Positions 1 to 11,111 are shown, counted from the first letter of the stretch. The stretch: DNA of 64,000 bases from Brachycybe producta (GCA_036925085.1 JAUPFP010000025.1:2216733-2280732), one strand, 5' to 3'. The notes: generated by a model from the letters alone, not told the origin. Numbers and translations are program-made.

Positions 1-210
1 TAAACTTTTTAAAACCCCAAAAATTAAAAAAAAAATTCTACTTAAAGTTGGGTCATTTTTAAATTTAAATAGAAAGTTTATTTTGAAAGATAACCATGGA
101 AATATCCTTAAATAATTGAGAGCTAATCCTTCAAGTTTCTCTTAATTTTTTGCCTGAAAAACTGAATAATCATAGTTTTGAGGGCCGTTTTACACTTTAA
201 AACGACCTTA
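1..210. repeat. Family A palindromic element, truncated by window edge
   Basis: This is the right half of the most abundant repeat in the window. It has the hallmark order: AAAGTTGGGTCAT, then AAGTTTATTTTGAAAGATA, then a degenerate form of the TTCTAGTTTC block, ending in TTTACACTTTAAAACGACCTTA-like sequence. A family C element starts directly at its end. Confidence 0.7.
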
Positions 211-490
211 ATACCTTGTACACACATGAGTTAAATGTGTTTAAGGTGAATTATACGGAATCCAGTTAAGGACATGAACACCAAATAAAAATTGACTTTT
301 ATTATTAATATTTTAAATTGAAATACTAAATCAATATTTTGTCAATAGTTTTTATTAACTCAATATTTTCAGATTATTAACTGAATAAATTGAATTCGAC
401 ATATTGTTTGTTTGTCCTTCACAGGGCTCTGTAGAACACGTTTATTATTTAAACCCATTTAAATTATCAGGTGCGTGTACTAGGTATAAG
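211..490 (+). repeat. Family C MITE-like element, copy 1
   Basis: A roughly 280-bp element beginning near ACCTTGTACACACATGAG and ending in GTACTAGGTATAAG. The body contains AATTATACGGAATCCAGTT and GGGCTCTGTAGAACACG, both shared with three other copies at 2.35, 3.58 and 4.04 kb. The outer ends are imperfect inverted repeats built around TTATACC. No coding capacity. Confidence 0.75.
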
Positions 491-863
491 AATAAGATTC
501 AATTAAATGCCATTAATAATGTGAGACTTTTAAAAAATTGTTTAAATATTTCTAAATAAATGAAAAAACAAAACAAACCTGAAGTGCAAACTTCATATCC
601 ACACAGATTGTGGGTGGGGACACACACACGCCTCCTCCTCCTTTATCCCAAATTAGCCTCGGGTTTAGTTTTTACATTTAAACACCAGACACACTTGTGT
701 GTTCACAATTGTAAAAAAATCCCACAAATGAAATTGACAATTCGAAATTTTGTCTTTTTTTTCTGCTGTTGTTTCTCTTCTCTCATTCATTTATGTTTGT
801 CTATAATTAAATGACTCACGTGTTTGGTTGAAACCAATTCTCATCAAATTGAAGGTAGACAAG

Positions 864-905
<42 letters not shown>

Positions 906-1223
906 CATTGGATTCCATTTGCGCTGTGTTTGTGTGTGTGACGTCAGTGGAAGTTATTCAGTGCGTCATCTAACAATCCAATCTCAATTCCAACCAGGGT
1001 CATTTCCGAACGACCTTCCCTATTGCTTTCACTCACTCATTCTCTACTCTCTCTCTCTCTCTCTCTCACTTTCACTCAGTCGGAAATGAAATTCCAATTC
1101 TACGAAATTCATCTTAGTATACAGTGTATATGTTACTGTCAATCTGCGAAATCAGCCAATGTGCAAGTTGCCTAGGCAATTTGAAAACCCGCTAGTGAAT
1201 CTTCAAAATTCAATACATTTTTA
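491..1223. other. Intergenic, microsatellite-bearing
   Basis: No gene recognised. It contains an (AG)n run at about 866-899 and a (CT)n run at about 1045-1067. The short open frame at 560-814 is low-complexity and shows no splice or family signal. Confidence 0.6.
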
Positions 1224-1429
1224 CAGGCAATTTAGAAAACGGGATGAACAGAAGTGGGTTACGCCCTTTTTATGACGAACGGCAACTTCTAATTGGTTTG
1301 TTGTGTGGTTCGACGTTGAAAAGGGGCGGAGCATGTGACGTCAGACCACATAACCAACCAATTAGAAGTTGCGTTCGTCAAAACAAGGGCGGAGCCAACT
1401 GAAGTTCATCCCGTTTTCTAATTGCCTGT
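1224..1429. repeat. Family B palindromic element with CRE, copy 1
   Basis: A roughly 205-bp near-palindrome that opens with CAGGCAATTTAGAAAACGGG and closes with the inverse ending in TCTAATTGCCTG. The interior has paired GGGCGGAGC blocks and a central TGACGTCA. It is related to copies at 4.6, 15.1 and 17.2 kb. Confidence 0.85.
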
Positions 1430-1747
1430 CTCTTCAATCATTCAATTCATGGAAAGAAAAAAAACAACTAACAGATTACAAGGGGAAAGAGGATGTAAGA
1501 AGAGGCCACTAGAGGGAGTGTTTTTAAATTATAAAATAGGACTCAATATTAAAATTGAGGAAATAGGACACAAGATTAGAGTAAGAATAACGTTTTTCAA
1601 TGCCAAGGACCAAGGGCTCAAAAAATTCAAGATTAAAAAAAAAACACTTGGAACTTGAACTTCAAATTGAACTTTCGTAGTAAAATTTCAACACAACAGA
1701 AGAAGAAAAAAAACTTATCAATGGGTAGATTTTTGTGACTTTTCTAG

Positions 1748-2083
1748 TTTATAACTAGGGCTCGGATATTTATGCAATATAAAGCAAATGTCTCTCAATT
1801 TGTGGCCCATGGGCCAACTGTGTAATAATCATCATCATCATTAGAGCAACTGCAATTATCATTTCAAAAAAAAAGGCTCGTTAGAGAGGCTAGAACTCTG
1901 GTTTACTATAAATTATTAACCATTGTTTAGTTCTAGCCTCTAACCAGTGTTTTGGATTAAAAAAGAAATTGTTGGTTGATTTAAACGAGATTGTTTACTT
2001 CACAATTATTGGCTCTTGGGCCACAAATTGAGAAACAGTTTCCTTGAATACAATTGTATAAAAATCCGAGCCCTATTTATAAC
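1748..2083. mobile_element. Family D hAT-like MITE with perfect 8-bp target duplication
   Basis: The element (1756-2075, 320 bp) starts TAGGGCTCGGATATTTATGC and ends with the inverse ATAAAAATCCGAGCCCTA. It is flanked on both sides by the identical octamer TTTATAAC (1748-1755 and 2076-2083). An 8-bp duplication and a TAGGG-type terminus are characteristic of the hAT superfamily. The internal sequence is palindromic (paired 'tctcaatttgtggccc' blocks) and non-coding, so it would depend on a transposase encoded elsewhere. A second copy lies at 43.6 kb. Confidence 0.85.
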
Positions 2084-2339
2084 TGTAGTTAACAAACTTC
2101 ATTCAAAAGTTAAAAATTTCAAGTATGAGGTTTTCCCCTTCTTGAATTTGGACCCCAAATTAAAAAAAAAAAACAGCTGAAAACTTTCACATTTTTTTTT
2201 TGTTGTTGTTTAAAATTCACAACTTTGAACGTTTCTTTTGGAGAAAAGCCAATGTGAAAGTGACTTAAGGTTAAATAAATACAATTATTACAAAACACTG
2301 TTTTCAATTCTTTATTTATCTCCTTATGTAATTCATATC

Positions 2340-2607
2340 TCTGTGTGTGTGTGTGTGTGTCTAAATGTGTTTAGGTGAATTATACGGAATCCAGTTAAGG
2401 ACGCATGAACCCAAATAAAAAATTGACTTTTAATTATTAATATTTTAAAAATTGAAAATACTAAAGCAATATTTTAACGTCAATAGTTTATATATTTATA
2501 TTTAAATATTAACTCAATAGTTTTGAGATTATTAACTGAATAAATTGAATTCGACATATTGTTTGTTTGTCCTTCACAGGGCTCTGTAGAACACGTTTAT
2601 TGTATTT
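2340..2607 (+). repeat. Family C element, copy 2 (left end lost)
   Basis: It shares the GAATTATACGGAATCCAGTT to GTAGAACACGTTTATT body with the copy at 211. The left terminus is replaced by a (GT)n run at about 2342-2360, and the right end stops at the GTAGAACACG block. Confidence 0.7.
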
Positions 2608-2624
2608 AGATTTGGTCAATCTTT

Positions 2625-3160
2625 CAAAATATATTGTTTAGTTTTTATAGACAAAAATTTAAAAATAAAGTTGGATCATTTTCAAATTGACATAAAAAGC
2701 TTATTTTAAAAGATATCAAAAAACATGAAAATATCCGAAAATAGTGATTGAGCTACCCTTCTAGTTTCTAAAACACTTTCAACTATTTTAATTTTAAAAG
2801 TGTGTTCGAAACTAGAATGGTAGCTGAAGTAGTATTTTCATGTTCATCTTTCAAAATACACATTTTATGGACAAAAAAGCCTACTTTGAAAGATAGCAAC
2901 ATGAAAATACCCTTAAGTAATTAAGCTACCCTTCTAGTTTCTAAAACATATTTAAGTATCTCTTAATTTTCAAAGTGAATGGTATCTGAATCACTTAATA
3001 GTATTTTCATGTTATATCTTTCAAAATACACATTTTAGGGACATAAAAAGTTTACTTTGAAAGATAGCAGCAATATGAAAATAATTTAAAGTGATTGAGC
3101 TACCCTTCTAGTTTCTAAAACACGTTCCATTTCTTCTTAATTTTTACTTATGGAAATCAG
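2625..3160. repeat. Family A cluster
   Basis: Three to four partial family A units in alternating orientation, with repeated GAGCTACCCTTCTAGTTTCT, AACTAGAATGGTAGCTGAA-like and TTTGAAAGATA blocks. It appears to be repeated insertion or internal duplication of one palindromic element. No coding sequence. Confidence 0.7.
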
Positions 3161-3578
3161 AATAATGAAGAGGACCAGCCTTTTTTTTTCCAACCCCTTT
3201 GACGTCACGAAGTTTCCAATTACAATATTCTGCAACTGTAAATGGGTTCAATATTTGGCGGTTCCTTCGCTCTCTCAATCTGTACACATTGACTAGTGAT
3301 TCCATACAATTGACATGATTTAAATTTTCCACTCTGATGGTTGGGTTAAGATATGTTTGTATTCAACCAATCATCACATTCCATATAAACCAGCTGCATT
3401 TCATTCATCCAAAAAAAAAAAAAAAATCCAACTAAACTCAATTTTGGCATCAACAGAACTGTCGTTACTTAACGTCAATAAAGATAAAACGACACTTTGA
3501 AAAGTACTTCAACAAATAACTCATTCTTTTAACCAACAAGTCAACAAAATACGACTTAAATATAATGTCGTTTTTCTT

Positions 3579-3897
3579 ATACCTTGTTGTACAGACACAT
3601 GAGTTAAATGAATTCAACTTAAATGTGTTTAGGTTAATTATACGGAATTCAGTTAAGGACATGAACACCAAATAAAAATTGACTTTAATTATTAATATTT
3701 TAAATTGAAAAATACTAAATCAATAGTTTAATGTAAATAGTTTATATATTAGATTTAAGTTAATTAACTCAATATTTTCAGATTATTAACTGAATAAATT
3801 GAATTCGACATATTGTTCGTCTGTCCTTCACGGGGCTCTGTAGAACACGTTTATTATTTAAATGCATTTAAATTATCAGGTGTGTACTAGGTATAAG
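3579..3897 (+). repeat. Family C element, copy 3
   Basis: A roughly 320-bp copy running from ACCTTGTTGTACAGACACAT to GTGTGTACTAGGTATAAG. The internal blocks match the copies at 211 and 2340. Confidence 0.75.
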
Positions 3898-4042
3898 GGA
3901 AGAATCAAACACGCTGGGAAAGAAAACAGAAATTAGAAATATAATATCAGAATCACTGAACGATATATTACGAGTTTGTATGACGCTTCTGCTAAATAAA
4001 TGCCTTAAAAAGTGAAATTCAGTGGGATTTTATTCAGCTTGT

Positions 4043-4355
4043 GTTATACCTGGTACACACCTGATAATTTAAACGCATTTAAATAATAAACGTGTTCTAC
4101 AGAGCCCCGTGAAGGACAAACAATATGTCGAATTCGATTTATTCAGTTAATAATCTGAAAATATTAAGTTAATTAACTTAAATATAATTAGATAAACTAT
4201 TGACAAAAAATGTTGATTTAGTATTTCAATTTAAAATATTAATAATAAAGTCGATTTTTATTTGGTTCATGTCCTTAACTGGATTCCGTATAATTCACCT
4301 AAACACATTTAATTTGAATTCATTTAACTCATGAAACATGTGTACAAGGTATAAG
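4043..4355 (-). repeat. Family C element, copy 4 (inverted)
   Basis: The same element as at 211 and 3579 but in the opposite orientation. It begins TTATACCTGGTACACACCTG and ends ACATGTGTACAAGGTATAAG, so both termini are visible as inverted repeats around TTATACC. Confidence 0.8.
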
Positions 4356-4592
4356 AAACTAGAAACAATTGCAGAAACAGTAGTATTTTCGCGTTTATAT
4401 TTATTTCACCCCAGAATAATTGACAACCGCCATTTTCCTGTTCAGTACACCTCTCTCAGACAGACGAGATTTTAACATAGAAGCCTATGGAAAATCCAAT
4501 GCATCCATCTTGCCCAACACCCCACTTAGAGGCTATAAATGGTAACTTTTTAGTTTCTGGTGGGCTTACTAAATCTTGTTATGATGGGGTAC

Positions 4593-4795
4593 ATGCAATT
4601 AGAAATCGAGACAAACAGAAGTTAGCTCCGCCCTTTTTATGACGACCGGCAACTTCTAATTGGTTTGTTGTGTGGTTCGACGTTGAAATGGGTGCAGCAT
4701 GTAACGTCAGACTACATAACCAACCATTTAGAAGTTGCCGGTCGTCATAAAAAAGGCGGAGCCAACTTCTGTTTGTCCCGATTTCTAATTGCCTA
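4593..4795. repeat. Family B palindromic element, copy 2
   Basis: A roughly 200-bp inverted-repeat element. Paired CCGGCAACTTCTAATTGG and CCAACTTCTGTTTGTC-type arms surround a centre where the CRE of other copies is mutated to TAACGTCA. Confidence 0.85.
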
Positions 4796-4810
4796 TTGAC
4801 GGGGTTGGGA

Positions 4811-5243
4811 GTTTATTCAATTTGGCGCCTGATCAGTGCGCCACCCAAAACACAAGACTAAAACCCATCAATCTTTTTTTTCTTCTCTAAACTCTTGTCA
4901 TCCAAAACGTTCCCATTAGAACCACAAATTAACCTTAACATCATGTAATCCACCTGCCACCTATATTTACTTTCTATAATATGTTTATATTATTCCATCC
5001 TCCTCCACCTCCCCCCCTACCCATGAATCATCATTCTGTCCAATGACACTTAAATAGGATGACACCAACCAAATGGATTTATACACTGATTTAACAACTG
5101 GTGTAATATTTAACTAACAAGACGATTAAATTACTTAAGATTACGTTGACAGAACAATGGCACCTTGTATATATAATTATATTATAAGTCTTAAATAACT
5201 CCTTTACTCAGAAGGTGGCGCTAAATCAGGTGCCAAATTGAAT
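4811..5243. repeat. Inverted-repeat element with ~29-bp arms (family L)
   Basis: The left arm TTCAATTTGGCGCCTGAT... (about 4818) is the near-exact inverse of the right arm ...ATCAGGTGCCAAATTGAA (to about 5243). The ~370 bp between them is non-coding and pyrimidine-rich on one side. Related GGCG(C/T)-type fragments continue to about 5400. Confidence 0.6.
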
Positions 5244-5504
5244 ACGCGCCACCAAGTACGAAATTGAACAAACGCCAATTAGAATGAGCGCAAAACTGAA
5301 CAAATACCCATTGGAAATAAACGCTCATTTGAATAAACGCCAAATTCTTGGCGTTAACTCAAATTTCGACCTTATTCAGGTTTGGCGCTGAATCAAGACG
5401 CCTCCTCACGCAGAAAGACGGATGCAAAAACTAATAAAACGTTCAAAATTTTCGTTTAAAGCGTAAACGCCTCTCGCACTGTTGATTATTCTGTCTTTCA
5501 GGTG

Positions 5505-5735
5505 CAAAATGAAGAGAATATAATACTGAATGTGATTTAGAAACCAGAAGGGTAGTTTAATCGTTTAAGTGTATTTTCATATTAATCATTTTTTTCATGT
5601 TTGATATGTTTCAAAATAAACTTTTTATGCGAGTTTGAAGATATTAAACATGAAAATACCCTTAACTGATTGAGCTGCCCTTCTAGTTTCTAAAAAACAC
5701 TTTCTAGTTTCTCTCTTCATTTTGCTCTTCTGAAG
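5505..5735. repeat. Family A element
   Basis: Starts near TGTCTTTCAGGTGCAAAATG, contains AGAAACCAGAAGGGTAG and the inverse GAGCTGCCCTTCTAGTTTCT, and ends near TTTCTCTTCATTTTGCTCTT. It is a typical palindromic copy. Confidence 0.7.
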
Positions 5736-5913
5736 CTCTTTTCTTCGTGTAAACCCAGCTTCCTATGAAGAATTTGTCATTCCCCTGTTTCAAAATGGCG
5801 GCGCCCAAAACAAAGAGAAACTTCAATGAAATTATGTGCTGCCGCCGCACATGCGCAGAGGAAACTCGGTCACAGAAAAATGATCGAGTTTCTCTTCTGT
5901 ATAACTTTTTTAA

Positions 5914-6053
5914 TCTGTGCCATAAGAGATTCACCTCTGTGCCGTAAGAGATTCACCTCTGTGCCGTAAGAGATTCACCTCTGTGCCGTAAGAGATTCAC
6001 CTCTGTGCCGTAAGAGATTCACCTCTGTGCCGTAAGAGATTCACCTCTGTGCC
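5914..6053. repeat. 22-bp tandem repeat, ~6.4 copies
   Basis: The unit GTGCCGTAAGAGATTCACCT plus CT is repeated head-to-tail with almost no divergence. The first copy reads GTGCCATAAGAG. There are no spacers, so this is a simple minisatellite and not CRISPR. Confidence 0.9.
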
Positions 6054-6960
6054 GTCCTCCTTGGCAAGATTTCTTCCTTCTAGTTTCAGAAAGCAGACGA
6101 TTCTTTGCTCATTTTTGGCGTTTTTTTTTTCAATTCTAACGTGGAGTTGATTTACCTTTATAAATTTATATCTTTGTTTCGTGTTTGTGGTTTGCTTCGT
6201 AATCGTATTTGAAGCGTGAAATTTTTTTTCAAAAAAAAAAAAGGTTAAGAACCTCATAGAAGACGCGTGTAATAAAGGATATATATCCATTCTATGATAT
6301 AAAATAATAATAAATAGACGGTGAATCTTTCTAGTCTCCTCCCTCTTTCCACCCATAAACACAAAAAGATGAAGATGATCCTAATTAAAGGTTTCCAATT
6401 GAATGATTCAAAACTGAAAAATCACTTCTTATAACAATAATAATGATGATAATAATAGAACAATCTATTGAGCCATTGTCCTTTCTCTCTCTCTCTCTCT
6501 ACTCTGATTTCTAATCAACACATTTTTTCTCAATTCTATTTATCAATTACGTAATCGATTTAAAAGACATTTAAGAAAAGAAAAAAGCTTTGAATTTTTC
6601 TATTTTTAAGTTTGATTACAAAGAAAAGGTTCCCCTTTTATATATATTTTGTATGAGGTGCATGAAAAAGTGGTTCAAAAACAGGACCCCCGAAAAATAG
6701 TTTTCAGTTTTTCTTTTGTAGCTTCCTCATTCCTTTTCCTTGCTCGCCCCTTAGCGCTCACCTATCAGACTATTATCAAAATAGAAGGGAGGAAAAACAA
6801 GGAGGAGGAGGAGGTGGGGCAAGCCTCACCACCTGACTGACACCTAATACAATTCCAGTTTAAATAGCCATATATACAGCATGTTTCAAAATTTTTTTAT
6901 TTAATATCAATATAAAAAAAACATGATAATCTGCGTTTCGAGAAACAACTTCTAAAGAAA
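6054..6960. other. Intergenic, nothing recognised
   Basis: AT-rich with a (CT)n run near 6484-6500. Open frames here (for example 5997-6362 on minus and 6649-6840 on plus) lack splice context, family resemblance and normal composition. Confidence 0.5.
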
Positions 6961-7245
6961 AATGTTTAGAAATTCTTTTGATTATGAGCCACAATTAGCC
7001 CCTAACCTAACGGTGCCTACAATCTAGTGACTTTTAGCGCTCGAGATGAGACAGACTTCAAAAAGTGGTCGAAAACGACAACTAGTGGTTGTGAAGTGGT
7101 GTTCACAACGCTTTCCATAGTCAGCCACAATACAGCTGGACCCAGTTGATGTTTCGACCACTTTTTGCAGTCCATCTTGAGCACTTAAAAGTCGCTTGTC
7201 TGTGGTTTGACTTAGTTTGGCTAATAATCAAAAGAATACTCAATA
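6960..7245. repeat. Palindromic MITE-like element
   Basis: The left end ATTCTTTTGATTATGAGCC is the inverse of the right end GGCTAATAATCAAAAGAAT. Internal paired arms include CTTCAAAAAGTGGTCGAAA and the inverse TTTCGACCACTTTTTGCAG. No coding sequence. Confidence 0.7.
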
Positions 7246-7434
7246 TTTCTAAGTGTTTTTATTAACTAGAAGAGTAACTTAGTTACTAAAGACGATTTTT
7301 ATTTCAACTTTTTAATGCAGTTTGAAAATTAACAATTTTTTTTTAACTTTATGGACAAATATTTTCGATTTTTGGTTCAAATTAGAGAATATGAAATACT
7401 CACAAAAGAGTTTTTTGTGCTTCTTAACACCTTT

Positions 7435-7790
7435 AACGTGATTTTAAAGTGTAAACGCCTCTCGAACTGTCTTTCAGGCACAAAATTCCGAAAAACGTCA
7501 ATGGGTTTTAGAAACTGGAAGAGTAACTCAATCACTAAAGGGTATTTTCATGTTGATATCTTTCAAAATAAGCTTTTTTTATGCGAGTTTGAAAATAACC
7601 AAACTTTTAAGCATGCAATATTTTTTTAAAAACCTTTGCCTATAAAAATGTTTATTTTGAAAGATATCAACATGAAAATAACTGATTGAGCTACCTACCC
7701 TTCTAGTTTCTAAAACACTTTCTAGTTGCATTTAATTTTGGTTCTGAAAGACAGATAAGTTCCTTACTGTTCCATAAACCATCATTTTAT
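7435..7790. repeat. Family A element, near full length
   Basis: Both halves are present: GTGTAAACGCCTCTCGAACT to CAAAATAAGCTTTTTTATG on the left, and TATTTTGAAAGATATCAACA to the TTCTAGTTTCTAAAACAC block on the right. The open frame at 7351-7629 lies inside it and is therefore repeat-derived. Confidence 0.75.
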
Positions 7791-7804
7791 CTTCTAGTTT
7801 TTTT

Positions 7805-8125
7805 AAAAAAACGGGACGTATTAAAAGGATGAACCGATGAACGGGATGAATATTTGGGGTAACTCTAAAACCCGAAACAAGAATGTTTATAGAATTGGAT
7901 GAACACTATACTTTTTATATATCGTTATTAGGTGAGGTTACATTAAATTGAGTTTTTTTGCAGGGGGGGGGGGGGGGGGGAGTGTTCTTGCACTCATGTT
8001 GCGATACGTGTTCATCCCTTGGTTCGTTCATCCACAAGGTTTTTCTGTTCATCTTAATTCCATTTGTATTCTGTTGTAGGATTACACACAATGTTCATCC
8101 GTTCATCCTGTTATCCTGACTCTAA
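7805..8125. repeat. Inverted-repeat element with poly(G) tract
   Basis: GGATGAACCGATGAACGGGA near 7827 is mirrored by TTCATCCGTTCATCCTGTTA near 8093, giving terminal inverted arms. An 18-base G run lies at about 7963-7980. No coding capacity. Confidence 0.55.
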
Positions 8126-8868
8126 AAAACATGTTGATTTTCTTAGTAATGTTTTATCTGAAATGCAGAATAACCAGAGTTTTTGAAATCACTTCTTATA
8201 AAACACCCTGTAATATTTAATAAGGACGGTTAAATGCCAACAGATAAGAAAGAAGAAAAAAACACCTGAAAAGAAAAAGAATTGACCCAATTTCTTCATT
8301 TAATTTGTCAACAAAAACACAAAACATTAAAAATGTGTCTAATTTTTAACACTCAAACTCATAAAAATAAAACAACTTTATAAAAAAAAAACACCCATTA
8401 AAGAAAACATAAGTACATAAATTATGTTAATGAGTATCTCCTATACTAATGACGTCACACACGTGATCGACTAGATCATGCTCGTGGGCAGAGAAGGATC
8501 ACGTGGAGTCATTTACGTCACACAAAAAAAATTCCAACATTCCATCGCCCTGAAAACGGTGTTCACGGCATAATTTAATTTTTATATAAAAAAAACCGTC
8601 TCTGAAGGTCGCATTTTTTTTATTGACAAACAAAATAGAAGACCTTACGCGAGGTCAGAGATAAATATGCCTTAACAGGTGAAATATAATCGTGAAACGC
8701 CCACTTCCCATAGTGACTATGTAAAGAGCCCCATCACAACCTTCATTTTAGAAACGCCCCCCTCTCGAGTGTGTTAAAAATGCAACAAAATGTCAATCAC
8801 TCAGATTTTAACTACATGTATATTAATATTTGTACTAGATTATTTAATAAAAAAAAATTGACATTTAC
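8126..8868. other. Probable intron or 3' flank of the unrecognised minus-strand gene
   Basis: No exon was found below the donor at 8868. It contains a hairpin pair near 8590-8660 (ccgtctctgaaggtcgc / gcgaggtcagagata) flanking AT-rich sequence. Whether more exons exist to the left cannot be decided. Confidence 0.3.
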
Positions 8869-11111
8869 CTGACCGTTGTCCGTCTTGATGATGGACATAA
8901 CCGACGAATCTGGAACTAATCTCACTTCTGGTCGTTGTAATGCGCAAAAAAGTAGTTCCAGGAATTGGGTGAATATTGGATGATCATCGGACCAACAAAC
9001 ATCGTGTTCTATGCGAAGACGGAGAGACGATGAACGTCTTCTCAAAGATGCTAGTCAATAAAAACATTTGCAAAAATTTAAAACTTGTTCAATAAAAAAG
9101 ACAAAAAAATTCTACGACGAGAGCCAAAAGACGAGCAGCAGCTGGTCCTACTCACAATAACCAAAATAACTAAAATAGACTACGATATAGTTCTGGCGCT
9201 CAAGGATATTTAAATGACCCACTAATAATGAACGGCAATGAGAACAGCTCCAATGAAGCGTAGCGCTTTTATTCCTTTTTATTCTTGCTGCGCTACAAAT
9301 AAGCTCACAATGTCAGAAATGTGTGACGTCATATTAAAGAAGAGGGACGACATAGAAGAAAATCATGTACAAGATTCACAGCAAGTCGTAGTCTATTACA
9401 TATTAACAAGCTAGATGGCAAGTCGCCGTTTTACTTTTTATCCGCCTTCTCTTCTACTGAATTATGGAAATCCCAATCAACATCGAAGTTATTTCACGAA
9501 CGTACAAGACAGTTCAATACAAAGGCAATTTCCAAACACAACTCAGAAACAAACACAAATGAAATTATCGATACAAAGACAAATTTCTACGGAGCCCTGT
9601 AAAGGACAGGCGAGATTTTTTTTTTTGAAATCTCGAAATTTCGACTTTAATCTCGACATTTCGCCTTTAATCTCGAAATTTCGACTTTAATCTCGAAATT
9701 TTGACTTTAATCTCGAAATTTCGACTTTTTCCAAAATCTCGAAATTTCGACTTTAATCTCGAAATTTCGACTTTAATCTCGAAATGTCGACTTTAATCTC
9801 GAAATTTCGACTTTAATCTCGACATTTCGACTTTAATCTCGAAATTTCGACTTTAATCTCGAAATTTCGACTTTAATCTCGACATTTCGACTTTAATCTC
9901 GACATTTCGACTTTAATCTCGACATTTCGACTTTAATCTCGAAATTTCGACTTTAATCTCGAAATTTCGACTTTAATCTCGAAATTTCGACTTTAATCTC
10001 GACATTTCGACTTTAATCTCGACATTTCGACTTTAATCTCGACATTTCGACTTTTTCCAAAATCTCGAAATTTCGACTTTTAATCTCTTATTCGGTCATG
10101 TTAATTATGCCATGTTATGCGCACCATACTCTAATAATTAAATTATTGCTGCTAAAAGAGGGCGCTTGCAATAATTTAATTATTAGAGTATGGTGCGCAC
10201 AACATGGCCTAATTAACATGGCCGAATAAGAGATTAAGGTCGAAATGTCGAGATTAAAGTCGAAATGTCGAGATTAAAGTCGAAATGTCGAGATTCTGGA
10301 AAAAGTGGAAATGTCGAGATTTTAAAAAAAATTTCGCATGTCCTTTGCAGGGCTCCGTAAATTTCAAATACAAGTCATTTCTTCCAATCCAAGTCAATAT
10401 TTAATACAAGTCAAATCAATGCAAGAAAATACAAACATAAACGCCAACGGCAGGATTCGAACCCGCACCACCACAATCAGAGACCTTCTTCATTGCGCTA
10501 TCGAGGCATCCACATGAGAATCCAGCAAAACGCGTGGGAAAAAGTAAAACGGCTTGCCATACTGCATAACAGGCATCTGTGGACAGCTTTAGAATCGGCC
10601 CTCCCTCATTGGCTCCGCCTTTTTATGAGTATCATCAATTTTTAATTGGTTTGTTACTTGGCAACATGTCACGCCGTTTTTTAATTCTAATTGGTTGATA
10701 TTTGGTCTGACGCTCATAAAAAGGCGGAGCCAAAGAAATTCTGAAGCGGCCTACAGACGCTTGTAAGTTGTAACCTGTTACTGCGTACCGTGCGAGACTC
10801 ATTCTCTATGTCGTCCCCCTTGAAGACATCACAATTACGTCATTGTGACGTAACCCAAACGATATCGATCAATATCGATATAGACACCAATACGTTTTCC
10901 TCTCAAAAACGCCTCATTTTGTCGTACTTATGAAGCGCAATAGAAAAAATGTATAATTTACCTCTGCATCTTGCAAATCTCGATTTGAGACGTCCGCATA
11001 ATCGACGCTGTACAAAATAATCCATCATATCGGACCATTGTAAGCGATCCGTATCTGGAAGTCCATTGTATAAAGCACTATAGTAAGCCATTATGTTACC
11101 ATCGAACGTCA
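8869..11111 (-). CDS. Unrecognised protein, two coding exons (partial gene)
   Basis: Two exons join in frame on the minus strand: 10962-11111 (acceptor ctctag, donor gtaaat) and 8869-9050 (acceptor gactag, donor gtaaat). Phases match (1 to 1, leaving at 0). Together they encode about 110 residues, starting with or near (M)TFDGNIMAYYSALYNG, passing QWSDMMDYFVQRRLCG and a basic RRRSSSLRLR stretch, then WSDDHPIFTQFLELLFCALQ and ending SVMSIIKTDNGQ. The composition is that of a normal globular protein, unlike the repeat-derived frames nearby. I do not recognise the family. The true start (A|TG could be a split Met) and downstream exons were not found. Its first exon is 257 bp from the ENDOG start, head-to-head, so the two may share a promoter. 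Confidence 0.6.
9590..10360. repeat. 20-bp satellite array inside an inverted-repeat element
   Basis: Outer arms ACGGAGCCCTGTAAAGGACA and the inverse TGTCCTTTGCAGGGCTCCGT bound the element. From about 9630 to 10085 there are more than 20 copies of the unit TCTCGAAATTTCGACTTTAA, many with TCGACATTTCGA instead of TCGAAATTTCGA. The core TCGAAATTTCGA is itself a perfect palindrome. The right arm (10235-10320) carries a few inverted units. Between them, 10085-10245 is a long hairpin whose arms include CTCTTATTCGGTCATGTTAA and its inverse. Confidence 0.85.
10440..10515 (-). repeat. tRNA-derived SINE fragment
   Basis: Read on the minus strand it has an A-box-like ATAGCGCAATGAAG and a strong B box GGGTTCGAATCCTGCC at near-tRNA spacing. 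It does not fold into a complete tRNA with a usable acceptor stem, so it is a SINE head and not a gene. Similar to the copy at 15.4 kb. Confidence 0.55.

Larger units (their letters stand above)
9345..10825. mobile_element. Composite inverted-repeat element (family K) with nested insertions
   Basis: Terminal inverted repeats: GGGACGACATAGAAGAAAAT at about 9350 and the inverse ATTCTCTATGTCGTCCCCC at about 10806. It lies in the intron between the two exons of the unrecognised gene. Nested inside are an inverted-repeat satellite element (9590-10360), a tRNA-like SINE fragment (about 10440-10515) and a divergent family B palindrome (about 10600-10750). A shorter relative, 37681-38193, has the same termini. 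No transposase frame was seen. Confidence 0.7.

Noticed and set aside
5914..6053. Regular repeat that might suggest CRISPR
   Set aside because: The 22-bp units are directly adjacent with no spacers; it is a minisatellite in an animal genome.
5997..6362. 121-residue minus-strand open frame
   Set aside because: Low-complexity, Lys/Asn/Thr-rich translation overlapping the 22-bp tandem repeat, no splice context, no family resemblance.
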